Source of the DNA: Candidatus Desulfarcum epimagneticum | GTDB taxonomy: Bacteria > Desulfobacterota > Desulfobacteria > Desulfobacterales > CR-1 | Assembly: GCA_900659855.1 (NCBI GenBank) | Contig: CAACVI010000007.1 | Coordinates: 1-62,119 of the forward strand | Reading direction: 5' to 3' | Length of the DNA: 62,119 nt | In this document: positions 55,831 to 62,119 of the stretch, piece after piece | Numbering within the stretch: the first letter of the stretch is position 1 | Layout of the letters: every line of letters begins with the position of its first letter | The notes under the pieces: model-generated | What the model was told of the DNA's origin: nothing | Database searches by the model: none | What the model saw: the letters and a program-made list of their open reading frames with translations, nothing else | Translations under genes and position numbers: made by a program

Positions 55831-56825
55831 TGAACGCCGATCTCCAAAAGGAAAAACTCGCCGAAATTCAACCTTTTTTCAAAGACAAACTCCATGAAAA
55901 CGGCATCGCCGTCCTGGCCCCGGAGCGGCTGGAGATTCTCCAGGTCCATATCACCCGAAAATGCAACCTGAGATGCCGGCACTGCCATGTGGAGTCTTCC
56001 GCCCATCGCAAGGCGCGCATGTCGGACGCCGTTTTGGAAAAATGTCTGGAGCTGGCGTCCTCAGACCCCATCCAATGCGTGGACATCACCGGCGGCGCGC
56101 CGGAGACGCACGGGCGTCTGGAATGGTTCCTGGGCGAGCTGGCCCAGACCGGCAGACGGATCATCACACGCTCCAACCTCGCCATCTTAACCGAGCCTCC
56201 CTACGACCGGTTTCTGGACATCTACGCGGAAAACCAGGTGGAGCTGGCGGGCTCTTTGCCGCATTTCACGGCGGAGAAGTATGAAAAACAGCGGGGAAAG
56301 GCCAATTTCCAAAAGGCCATCCAGGCGTTGAAGGCGCTGTCCGAAAGGGGATACGGCCGGGAGGGCTCGGGTCTGATCCTGGATCTGGTCCACAATCCCG
56401 CCGGGGCCTTTCTGGCGGCGGACCAAAGAACCCTGGAGCATGAGTACCGGAAAAACCTGCTTAAAAACCACGGCGTCCGGTTCAACCATTTGTTTTCCAT
56501 CTCCAACATGCCCGTGGGCCGTTTCCTGGACTACCTCATTGAAACGGACAATTTCGACGACTACGCCCTGGAGCTGGTCAACGCCTTCAATCCCCTGGCG
56601 GCGCGAAACGTCATGTGCAAATTCACCCTGAACGTGGCGCCGGACGGATCGATTTTCAACTGCGATTTCAACCAGATGCTGGAGATCCCGGCCCCGGCCC
56701 GCGGCAAAGCCGGCGTTTTTGACTTAACGCCCGGCGACCTGGATGAAATCGGGATCGCCATCCACAACCATTGCTACGGATGCGCCGCCGGAAGCGGCTC
56801 CAGCTGCCAGGGCGCCACGGCGTGA
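55827..56825 (+). CDS. arsS: ArsS-type arsenosugar radical SAM protein
   Basis: A 332-residue radical SAM enzyme. The cluster motif is CNLRCRHCH at about residues 49-57, followed by GGAPETHG. The C-terminal DUF3641 region contains CKFTLNVAPDGSIFNCDF and ends CYGCAAGSGSSCQGA. ArsS is implicated in adding the 5'-deoxyadenosyl group to methylated arsenic during arsenosugar synthesis. No arsM methyltransferase gene is in the window, so the arsenic role is inferred from family and the gene cluster. Confidence 0.88.
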   Translation: MMNADLQKEKLAEIQPFFKDKLHENGIAVLAPERLEILQVHITRKCNLRCRHCHVESSAHRKARMSDAVLEKCLELASSDPIQCVDITGGAPETHGRLEWFLGELAQTGRRIITRSNLAILTEPPYDRFLDIYAENQVELAGSLPHFTAEKYEKQRGKANFQKAIQALKALSERGYGREGSGLILDLVHNPAGAFLAADQRTLEHEYRKNLLKNHGVRFNHLFSISNMPVGRFLDYLIETDNFDDYALELVNAFNPLAARNVMCKFTLNVAPDGSIFNCDFNQMLEIPAPARGKAGVFDLTPGDLDEIGIAIHNHCYGCAAGSGSSCQGATA

Positions 56826-56844
56826 AAAAGGAGGACAAATATCC

Positions 56845-57618
56845 ATGACGGATTTATGCGTGATCACCGGAAGCGGTTTTTATGATTTCCCCGGCGCCTC
56901 GGAATGGGCGGACAGACCGGTGGAGACCCCCCGGGGAACGGTTTTGTTCAAAGAGGGGCTTTGGCGGGGGAAAAAAATCGCCTTTCTCTCCCGGCACCGG
57001 GAGGGCCACACCCTTTTGCCGAATATGATCGATCACCGGGCCAACTGCCTGGCCGCGGCGGCCCTCAGGCCCCGGGCCGTGATCGCCACCACCGTGTGCG
57101 GCGTTTTAAACCCGGCCATTCCCCTGGCCCGGCTCATGATTTTCAACGATCTGTTTTTCCCGGACAACCGGCTGCCCTCAGGCGAGATATGCTCGGCGTT
57201 TGAGCGTGAGGGCCAGAACGGCCGGGGGCACTGGATGTTTTCCAACCCCTTTTACGACGTCTCGGACTGGTTTTCGTCTTCCCGGGCGCTGACGGGCCTG
57301 ACCTACGGCCATGTCAACGGGCCCCGGTTCAACTCCGTGAAAGAGATTTCCTTTTTCGCCCAGTACTGCGACGCCGTCAGCCAGACCTGCGGCCCGGAGA
57401 CCGTTTTGTTCGGGGAAATGGAGATTCCCTATATTCTTCTGGGGTTCGGGGTGGACTACGCCAACGGCGTCATGAAAGAAAACACGCCGCCGGAGGCGCT
57501 GACCGCGAACATGGAGCAAAGCCGGGACGCCTTTGTCCAGGCCATCGGCGTGGCGGCGGACCGGCTGGAGGAGATCGCTTTTTCCGGTTTTATGCACCGG
57601 TTTGAAGACGGGCCATGA
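56845..57618 (+). CDS. Nucleoside phosphorylase (PNP/MTAP family)
   Basis: A 257-residue purine-nucleoside-phosphorylase-like protein. It begins MTDLCVITGSGFYDFPG with the phosphate-binding GSGF, then ISRHREGH-like LSRHREGHTLLP and FGEMEIPYILLGFGVDYANG. The ATG at 56845 follows AAGGAGG. In an arsenosugar cluster it could remove adenine from the arsenic-containing nucleoside, giving a ribose phosphate for the glycosyltransferase that follows. That ordering is an inference. It overlaps the next gene by 4 bases. Confidence 0.85.
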   Translation: MTDLCVITGSGFYDFPGASEWADRPVETPRGTVLFKEGLWRGKKIAFLSRHREGHTLLPNMIDHRANCLAAAALRPRAVIATTVCGVLNPAIPLARLMIFNDLFFPDNRLPSGEICSAFEREGQNGRGHWMFSNPFYDVSDWFSSSRALTGLTYGHVNGPRFNSVKEISFFAQYCDAVSQTCGPETVLFGEMEIPYILLGFGVDYANGVMKENTPPEALTANMEQSRDAFVQAIGVAADRLEEIAFSGFMHRFEDGP

Positions 57619-58922
57619 AGGGGCGGCTCATTGTCTTCACCCGGTTTCCCGAGCCGGGCCGATGCAAGACCCGCCTCATTCCTTTCCTGGGAGAAAAAAA
57701 CGCCGCCGGGCTGCACAGGCGCATGAGCGCTTTGGCCATCGGCGCGGCCCGGGATTTCTGCCGAAAAGACCCCGACTGGGAGATTGAAATCCGCTTTTCC
57801 GGGGGGGACGCTGAAAAAATGGCCGGCCTTTACGGCCCGGGCCTTTTTCGACCCCAGTCAAGCGGGTCCCTGGGCCGGCGAATGCGCGAGGCCATGGACC
57901 GGGCGCTTTCAAAGGGCGCGTCCCGCGCGGTCCTGTTCGGGTGCGACTGCCCGGGGGTCTCGGCCGATCTTCTGGCCCGGGCATGCGGGCTTGTGAAAAA
58001 AAACGACCTGGTCCTGGGCCCGGCCCTGGACGGGGGCTACTGGCTCATCGGGACAGGCCGGACCCAAGAGGCGCTGTTTTCCGCGGACATGCCCTGGGGA
58101 AGCGACCGGGTTCTGGAAAAAACACTGGCGGCGGCCCGGTCCCTGGGGCTTTCCCCGGCCCTTCTTCCCCCCCTGGCCGATGTGGACCTTCCTTCGGACC
58201 TGGCCCGGATTTTTCACTCTCCTTTGATGGCGGATCTGCCCGAGCCCGTGATTTCGGTCATCATTCCGACGCTCAATGAGGAAAAACGCCTGCCCGCCGC
58301 CATCAAATCCGCCCGGGCGCCCTCAACCGAGATCATCGTGGCCGACGGCGGCAGCGCCGACGCCACCCTGGACGCGGCCCGGAACGCGGGCGCCTTCGGG
58401 GTCCTCTCCCCCCGGGGCCGGGGAACCCAGCAAAACGCCGGGGCGGCCCGGGCAAGGGGCCGGATTCTTCTTTTTCTCCACGCCGACACCCGGCTTCCCG
58501 AGCGTTTCGGCGCGGATGTCATCGACATGTTGTCCCGGCCCGGCGCGTCGGCCGGGGCCTTTCGCCTGGGAATTTCCGGCTCTCACCCCGCCCGGGGCAT
58601 GGTGGCGTTTTTCGCCAATTTAAGAAGCGCCTGGCTTCAGCTCCCCTACGGCGACCAGGCCCTGTTTGTCCTCAAAGACGTGTTTGAAAAAGCCGGAGGA
58701 TTCCCCGACGCCCCCATTATGGAGGATTATGAGCTGGTCCTTAAGCTCAAAAAAATGGGGCGCGTCCGCCTGGCCTCCCGGGCCGTGTCCACATCCGGCC
58801 GGCGGTGGGACGAGCTGGGTTTTTTTAAAACCCTTCTCATCAACCAGGCGATGATCATGGGCCGGCGTCTGAAGGTTGGGCCGAAGACGCTTGAAAAATG
58901 GTACAGATATTTTAAATCGTAA
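57615..58922 (+). CDS. Fused DUF2064 nucleotidyl/glycosyltransferase and GT2 glycosyltransferase
   Basis: A 435-residue protein made of two domains. Residues 1-200 are DUF2064 (TIGR04282-type; IVFTRFPEPGRCKTRL, LGPALDGGYWLIG). Residues 212-435 are a family 2 glycosyltransferase (TIGR04283-type; ISVIIPTLNEEKRLP, ADGGSADATL, LFLHADTRLP). In other genomes these two are usually neighbouring genes; here they form one protein. Last gene of the arsenosugar-type cluster. Confidence 0.88.
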   Translation: MKGRLIVFTRFPEPGRCKTRLIPFLGEKNAAGLHRRMSALAIGAARDFCRKDPDWEIEIRFSGGDAEKMAGLYGPGLFRPQSSGSLGRRMREAMDRALSKGASRAVLFGCDCPGVSADLLARACGLVKKNDLVLGPALDGGYWLIGTGRTQEALFSADMPWGSDRVLEKTLAAARSLGLSPALLPPLADVDLPSDLARIFHSPLMADLPEPVISVIIPTLNEEKRLPAAIKSARAPSTEIIVADGGSADATLDAARNAGAFGVLSPRGRGTQQNAGAARARGRILLFLHADTRLPERFGADVIDMLSRPGASAGAFRLGISGSHPARGMVAFFANLRSAWLQLPYGDQALFVLKDVFEKAGGFPDAPIMEDYELVLKLKKMGRVRLASRAVSTSGRRWDELGFFKTLLINQAMIMGRRLKVGPKTLEKWYRYFKS

Positions 58923-58949
58923 AAAAAACAGACCTTAAGGAGACATTAT

Positions 58950-59153
58950 ATGGAATGCGCCAAAGAAAAAAACCTTGAAAACTGCAACTGCACATACGAG
59001 CCGTGCGCGAAAAAAGGCCTGTGCTGCCAGTGCGTTCAATACCACCTCAAAAGCCGCCAGGTTCCGGGATGTTTTTTTCCCGACGACGCCGAGGCCACGT
59101 GGAACCGCTCCTTTGACCATTTCGCGGACCTGGTCTCCCGGGGCCGGGTGTGA
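58950..59153 (+). CDS. DUF6485 cysteine-rich small protein
   Basis: A 67-residue protein with eight cysteines in its first 41 residues (CNCTYEPCAKKGLCCQC and GCFFP). This is the DUF6485 pattern, probably a metal-binding cytosolic protein of anaerobes. A ribosome binding site, AAGGAG, precedes the ATG. It lies 27 bases after the glycosyltransferase. Confidence 0.85.
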   Translation: MECAKEKNLENCNCTYEPCAKKGLCCQCVQYHLKSRQVPGCFFPDDAEATWNRSFDHFADLVSRGRV

Positions 59154-59165
59154 GGCGAATCCCGG

Positions 59166-59879
59166 TCATGGGGTCTTTTTCAGGCTTTGGCGCAGGTTTT
59201 GGATTTCCCGGCCGGTGAGACGGCGCCACGCCCCCTCCTTGAGTTTCCCAAGGCTCACGCCGGAAATCCGGACACGTTTCAAATCCGTCACCTCGTTTCC
59301 GGCCATCTCCACCATTCGGCGAATCTGGCGGTTTCGCCCCTCCTTGAGGACCATTCGAAACCGCCGGGCCGATATCCGCCGGACCCGGGCCGGGCGGGTT
59401 TTTCTTCCCATCAGGACCACGCCGTCGGCCATTCGTTTCAGGGCCTTGTCGGAAATGGGATTTTTCACCGACACCATGTACTCTTTTTCATGGTCAAAGG
59501 AGGGATGGGAAAGGGCGTGGTGAAGCGCGCCGTCGTTGGTGAGAATCAGAAGGCCCGTGGAGTCCTTGTCCAGCCGCCCCACGGGAACCACCCGCTCCGG
59601 GATGTCCACAAAGTCCAGGACGATGCGAGCGCCGGGCTGGGCGCAGCTGGTCACCACGCCTTTGGGCTTGTTTAAGGCGATGTGAATTTTTTCCAGCGCG
59701 ATTTCAACTCTTTTTCCCTTAAACGTCACCCGGTCCGACGCCGGGTCCACCTTGATTCCCAGGACGTCGGCCACCTTTCCGTTGACCCGGACATCCCCGG
59801 CCAGGATATGGGCCTCGCCCCTGCGCCTGGAGCACACCCCGGCCCGGGAGAGAAATTTCTGAAGTCGGATTCCGGACAT
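59166..59879 (-). CDS. RluB/RsuA-family rRNA pseudouridine synthase
   Basis: A 237-residue enzyme. An S4 RNA-binding domain opens the protein (IRLQKFLSRAGVCSRRRGEA). The catalytic aspartate is in VGRLDKDSTGLLILTNDG, and KEGRNRQIRRM closes the core. RluB (23S U2605) or RsuA/RluE-like. The ATG at 59879 starts at the S4 domain; the frame extends into argJ but is not needed. It follows argJ by 11 bases. Confidence 0.92.
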   Translation of the reverse strand: MSGIRLQKFLSRAGVCSRRRGEAHILAGDVRVNGKVADVLGIKVDPASDRVTFKGKRVEIALEKIHIALNKPKGVVTSCAQPGARIVLDFVDIPERVVPVGRLDKDSTGLLILTNDGALHHALSHPSFDHEKEYMVSVKNPISDKALKRMADGVVLMGRKTRPARVRRISARRFRMVLKEGRNRQIRRMVEMAGNEVTDLKRVRISGVSLGKLKEGAWRRLTGREIQNLRQSLKKTP

Positions 59880-59890
59880 TTCCCGGGTCC

Positions 59891-61096
59891 TTATGTCCGG
59901 TGGGTGTAGTCGGCGTTGATGGCCACGTATTCGGCGGTGAGATCGCACGTGAAAACCGAGGCCCGGCCGCTTCCCATGTTCAGATTCGCCGATATGGAAA
60001 AGGCGCGTTTTTCCAAAACCGCCGCCGCCTGTTTTTCCGCCCCGTCCCCCAGGCCCGCTCCGTTTCGGGCCACCGGGACATCGTCAAAATCAATATCGAT
60101 CCGGTCCGGGTCCATTTCGGCGCCCGACCGGCCCAAAGCGGCCATGATCCGGCCCCAGTTGGGGTCCTGCCCGGCAAAGGCCGTTTTCACCAGGCTGGAC
60201 CCGGCCACGGTGTCGGCGGCGGCCCGGGCCTCGTCATCGGAACGCGCCCCTTTGACGATGATTTCCGCTGTTTTGGAGGCCCCCTCTCCGTCTTCCACGA
60301 TTTTTCGGGCCAGGTCCAGAAGGACGGCGTCCAGGGCGTTTCGGAAACGTTTGAGATCGGACGGGCTTTCAACCCGGGCCCCGGACACGCCGTTGGCCAT
60401 GACCAGGGCCATGTCGTTGGTGCTGGTGTCCCCGTCCACCGTGATCCGGTTGAAGGAGGCGGCCGCGCCCTTTTGCAGGGATTCCTTTAAAAGATTCGCG
60501 GGGATGTCGATATCCGAGCACGCAAAGCACAGCATGGTGGCCATGTCGGGATGGATCATGCCCGATCCCTTGGCCGCCCCCGCCACCGAAAAGGCTTTGC
60601 CGCCGATGTCCCCCCGCGCGAATGCGATTTTCGGCCGGGTGTCGGTGGTCATGATGGATTTTGCGAAATCCCCCATTCCCCCCGGGGAAAGGGAGGCGGC
60701 CAGGGACGGGACGGCGGCCTCGATTTTTTCAATGGGCAGTTTTCTCCCAATGACCCCGGTGGAGGCCGGGATGACCAGGTCCTCGCCGATTCCCAGCTCC
60801 CCGGCGGCCGCGGCCGACATGCGGCGGGCCGCCTCCATGCCCGATGGCCCCACGCAGCAGTTGGCGTTTCCGCTGTTGACGATGACGCATCGGCATCGGC
60901 CGGAGGCGATTTTTTCCATGGCCAGAAGAACCGGGGCCGCCTTGACACGGTTGGAGGTGAACACGGCGGCCGCCGCGGCCGGGGCTTCGGAACAGATCAT
61001 TCCCAAATCCGGGCCCTGGTCCTTGAGGCCCGCGTGGACCCCGGAGGCCAGAAATCCTTTGACCGGAAATTCTTTCAATAAATCGTTGTTTTCCAT
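59891..61096 (-). CDS. argJ: Bifunctional ornithine acetyltransferase / N-acetylglutamate synthase
   Basis: A 401-residue ArgJ. The self-cleavage site is the threonine in KGSGMIHPDMATMLCFA (the ATML motif), which splits alpha and beta chains near residue 190. VDGDTSTNDMALVMANG and FAGQDPNWGRIMAALG are conserved. It recycles the acetyl group in the cyclic arginine pathway. It is first of a two-gene transcript with the pseudouridine synthase. The 319-base gap upstream contains regulatory palindromes described separately. Confidence 0.96.
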   Translation of the reverse strand: MENNDLLKEFPVKGFLASGVHAGLKDQGPDLGMICSEAPAAAAAVFTSNRVKAAPVLLAMEKIASGRCRCVIVNSGNANCCVGPSGMEAARRMSAAAAGELGIGEDLVIPASTGVIGRKLPIEKIEAAVPSLAASLSPGGMGDFAKSIMTTDTRPKIAFARGDIGGKAFSVAGAAKGSGMIHPDMATMLCFACSDIDIPANLLKESLQKGAAASFNRITVDGDTSTNDMALVMANGVSGARVESPSDLKRFRNALDAVLLDLARKIVEDGEGASKTAEIIVKGARSDDEARAAADTVAGSSLVKTAFAGQDPNWGRIMAALGRSGAEMDPDRIDIDFDDVPVARNGAGLGDGAEKQAAAVLEKRAFSISANLNMGSGRASVFTCDLTAEYVAINADYTHRT

Positions 61097-61276
61097 TTTT
61101 CTTTTTCTCTTTTAGCTATTTTTATTTTTCTCTTTTGACTGAGGCGGGGTTTTGAATTCAACGGCATTCAGCCGACGCCCCCCGAAAGCGTCGGCATTGG
61201 CTTATCATAGCGCCGGGAGCGGGGTTTTTGGCAAGGTATTTTTTCAGGCGGCCCGTTTGCGAAAAACCTTTTCTTC

Positions 61277-61305
61277 TTGACATTATGCATTTCAAATGCA
61301 TATTT
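61277..61305 (+). promoter_or_regulatory. Possible promoter with palindromic operator
   Basis: TTGACA at 61277-61282 is followed 17-18 bases later by ATATTT. A perfect palindrome, ATGCATTTCAAATGCAT (61285-61301), fills the spacer, the position expected for a repressor site. It reads towards the Xre gene at 61,416. Confidence 0.45.
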
Positions 61306-61388
61306 GGCGCAAAGAGGCATATTCCCTTTTTATTAGTCCCCTTTTTATACGGAACTGAATCGTTCGCGTGTCTTTTTTGTTGAAATAT

Positions 61389-61406
61389 GTTCGCGTATAT
61401 GCGAAC
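61389..61406 (+). promoter_or_regulatory. Operator-like inverted repeat before the Xre gene
   Basis: GTTCGC (61389-61394) and GCGAAC (61401-61406) flank GTATAT, ten bases before the regulator start. Another GTTCGC half-site lies at 61362-61367. Probable autoregulation by the Xre protein. Confidence 0.5.
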
Positions 61407-61415
61407 TTGAAAAAA

Positions 61416-61691
61416 ATGAGTGATTTTCAAAAATACAAAAACAAACGTATGAAGCGGGACCCTGAATTCTGGTCAGGGTACGATGAGCGACTTGAAACGT
61501 TCAAACTTGGCGTCATGCTGAAACAGGCTCGGGTTGAATCCGGTCTTACACAGGAACAAATCGCAAAGCGTCTTAAGACCACAAAATCCGTTGTTTCCCG
61601 GATGGAAAATCATGCCACTGATATTCGCCTTTCAACACTCGAAAAATTTGCCAGGGCTGTGGGACGAAAAATAGATGTCGTCCTGCGATAA
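61416..61691 (+). CDS. Xre/HigA-like helix-turn-helix regulator
   Basis: A 91-residue DNA-binding protein. The helix-turn-helix is LTQEQIAKRLKTTKSVVSRME, followed by STLEKFARAVGRKIDVVL, the usual tail of HigA-type antitoxins. An upstream extension of the frame to 61368 overlaps the operator and is not used. No HigB-type toxin is next to it in the window. The AT-rich context differs from argJ, so it may be an acquired or orphan antitoxin. Confidence 0.82.
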   Translation: MSDFQKYKNKRMKRDPEFWSGYDERLETFKLGVMLKQARVESGLTQEQIAKRLKTTKSVVSRMENHATDIRLSTLEKFARAVGRKIDVVLR

Positions 61692-61709
61692 AATAAAAGA
61701 GAAAATCGG

Positions 61710-61913
61710 ATGATACGGATTCAGACAGGCGTTTCAAGGAATAAAGACGGGCGGACTTTCGCGTTGATCCCGGAAAAAATGTCGTCTTCCCCTTTGGATG
61801 TGCCATCCATTCAGGCGGACATCACGACACAGGAAATAGTGAATATCATCCGCGAGGGGAGAGAGAGAGGCCGGGCGCGGACTTTGGATGATAGCGCTAT
61901 CAAGCATTATTGA
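61710..61913 (+). CDS. Small protein after the Xre gene, unknown
   Basis: A 67-residue frame, 18 bases after the regulator, with the purine-rich AAAAGAGAAAA upstream. The middle TQEIVNIIREGRERG is helical. No family recognised; its last base begins the repeat fragment at 61,913, so its end may have been altered by that insertion. Confidence 0.4.
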   Translation: MIRIQTGVSRNKDGRTFALIPEKMSSSPLDVPSIQADITTQEIVNIIREGRERGRARTLDDSAIKHY

Positions 61914-61943
61914 TGGCGTCGTAAAAAATCCGATCTACGGCGC
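61913..61943. repeat. Fragment of the dispersed palindromic repeat
   Basis: GATGGCGTCGTAAAAAATCC followed by GATCTACGGCG, identical to the right end of copy A read on the other strand. It directly abuts the toxin remnant at 61,944. Confidence 0.75.
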
Positions 61944-62078
61944 GGAATTGGAAAGCCCGAGCCGCTTAAATACCTGGGCTCCGGTTGTGGGTCGCGCCGA
62001 TTAACTCAGGAACATCGAATTGTATATCTGGTTAAAAAGGATACGGTAGAATTTCTGCAAGCCCGATATCACTATTAA
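61944..62078 (+). pseudogene. C-terminal remnant of a YoeB/Txe toxin
   Basis: Forty-four codons read GIGKPEPLKYLGSGCGSRRL, then TQEHRIVYLVKKD and end ARYHY. This is the C-terminal half of YoeB/Txe-family mRNA interferases, where GxGKPEPLK, SRRxxxEHRxVY and the terminal RYHY are hallmarks. There is no start codon: the N-terminal half has been replaced by the dispersed repeat fragment. A usual tryptophan before SRR is glycine here, a further sign of decay. No YefM/Axe antitoxin is visible. Confidence 0.75.
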
Positions 62079-62119
62079 GGCATTATCCGTTTACCCCCCA
62101 ACCCCAATACGTTCTTTGC

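Noticed and set aside
59916-61115. 399-codon frame opposite argJ
   Set aside because: Antisense shadow of a well-supported argJ; low-complexity alanine/serine/proline composition.
61158-61430. 90-codon minus-strand frame upstream of argJ
   Set aside because: It covers the promoter and operators of the Xre gene, has no recognisable domain and no good ribosome binding site.
1-62119. CRISPR array
   Set aside because: No series of regularly spaced direct repeats was seen; the repeats present are dispersed palindromes.

Overview
The window joins two kinds of DNA. Positions 1 to about 21,750 are an AT-rich accessory island. From the tRNA-Glu gene at 21,795-21,869 to the end it is a GC-rich chromosomal backbone. 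The backbone gene set (NIL-domain ferredoxin, IorAB, TrpB2, ArsS-type arsenosugar genes, DUF6485, an orphan GspE and an ExeA-like ATPase) suggests an anaerobic Desulfobacterota (deltaproteobacterial) bacterium. That is an inference from gene content, not from a marker gene.

Island (47-21,279). One co-directional operon of eight genes reads: DUF4007 protein; large P-loop ATPase A; a short PAPS-reductase/DndC-like protein; three overlapping genes in the style of DptF, DptG and DptH (the last a 1,807-residue protein with a HerA-type ATPase end); a second, divergent DUF4007-like protein; large P-loop ATPase B. The two DUF4007 + ATPase pairs look like paralogous modules flanking a sulfur-chemistry/DptFGH core. 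I read the locus as a DNA-phosphorothioation-related phage defence system of unusual composition: no DndA, B, D or E and no BREX PglX/PglZ is present in the window. ATPase A is broken by an IS3-family element at 2,965-4,227. Removing the element and one copy of its 3-bp target duplication restores a single 1,132-codon frame. A probable integron attC site lies at 21,466-21,529, just before the tRNA terminator.

Backbone, left part (21,795-36,389): tRNA-Glu, a small membrane protein, an MltB-type transglycosylase, a PHP-domain phosphatase, radA, rlmE, a YebC-family gene, a polar amino-acid ABC transporter (two permeases and a binding protein, no ATPase), the overlapping NIL-ferredoxin/mnmA/mtaB operon, an ExeA-like ATPase and an MltF-like transglycosylase. 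A dispersed palindromic repeat occurs between several of these genes, and a 157-bp MITE-like element lies before the ExeA gene.

Backbone, middle (36,400-48,862): two convergent accessory ATPases with nuclease-like ends, an MBL hydrolase, TrpB2-IorB-IorA, an LsrF-like aldolase with a zinc alcohol dehydrogenase, then an AT-richer three-gene module ending in a ComEC-like MBL hydrolase, and a decayed PrlF-type antitoxin.

Backbone, right (48,846-62,119): znuABC, a GNAT gene coupled to a DUF2080 gene, an enoyl-CoA hydratase, gspE, an arsenosugar-type cluster (CMD/peroxidase-like, ArsS, nucleoside phosphorylase, fused DUF2064-glycosyltransferase), DUF6485, an RluB-type pseudouridine synthase, argJ, an Xre regulator with palindromic operators, and the C-terminal remnant of a YoeB/Txe toxin.
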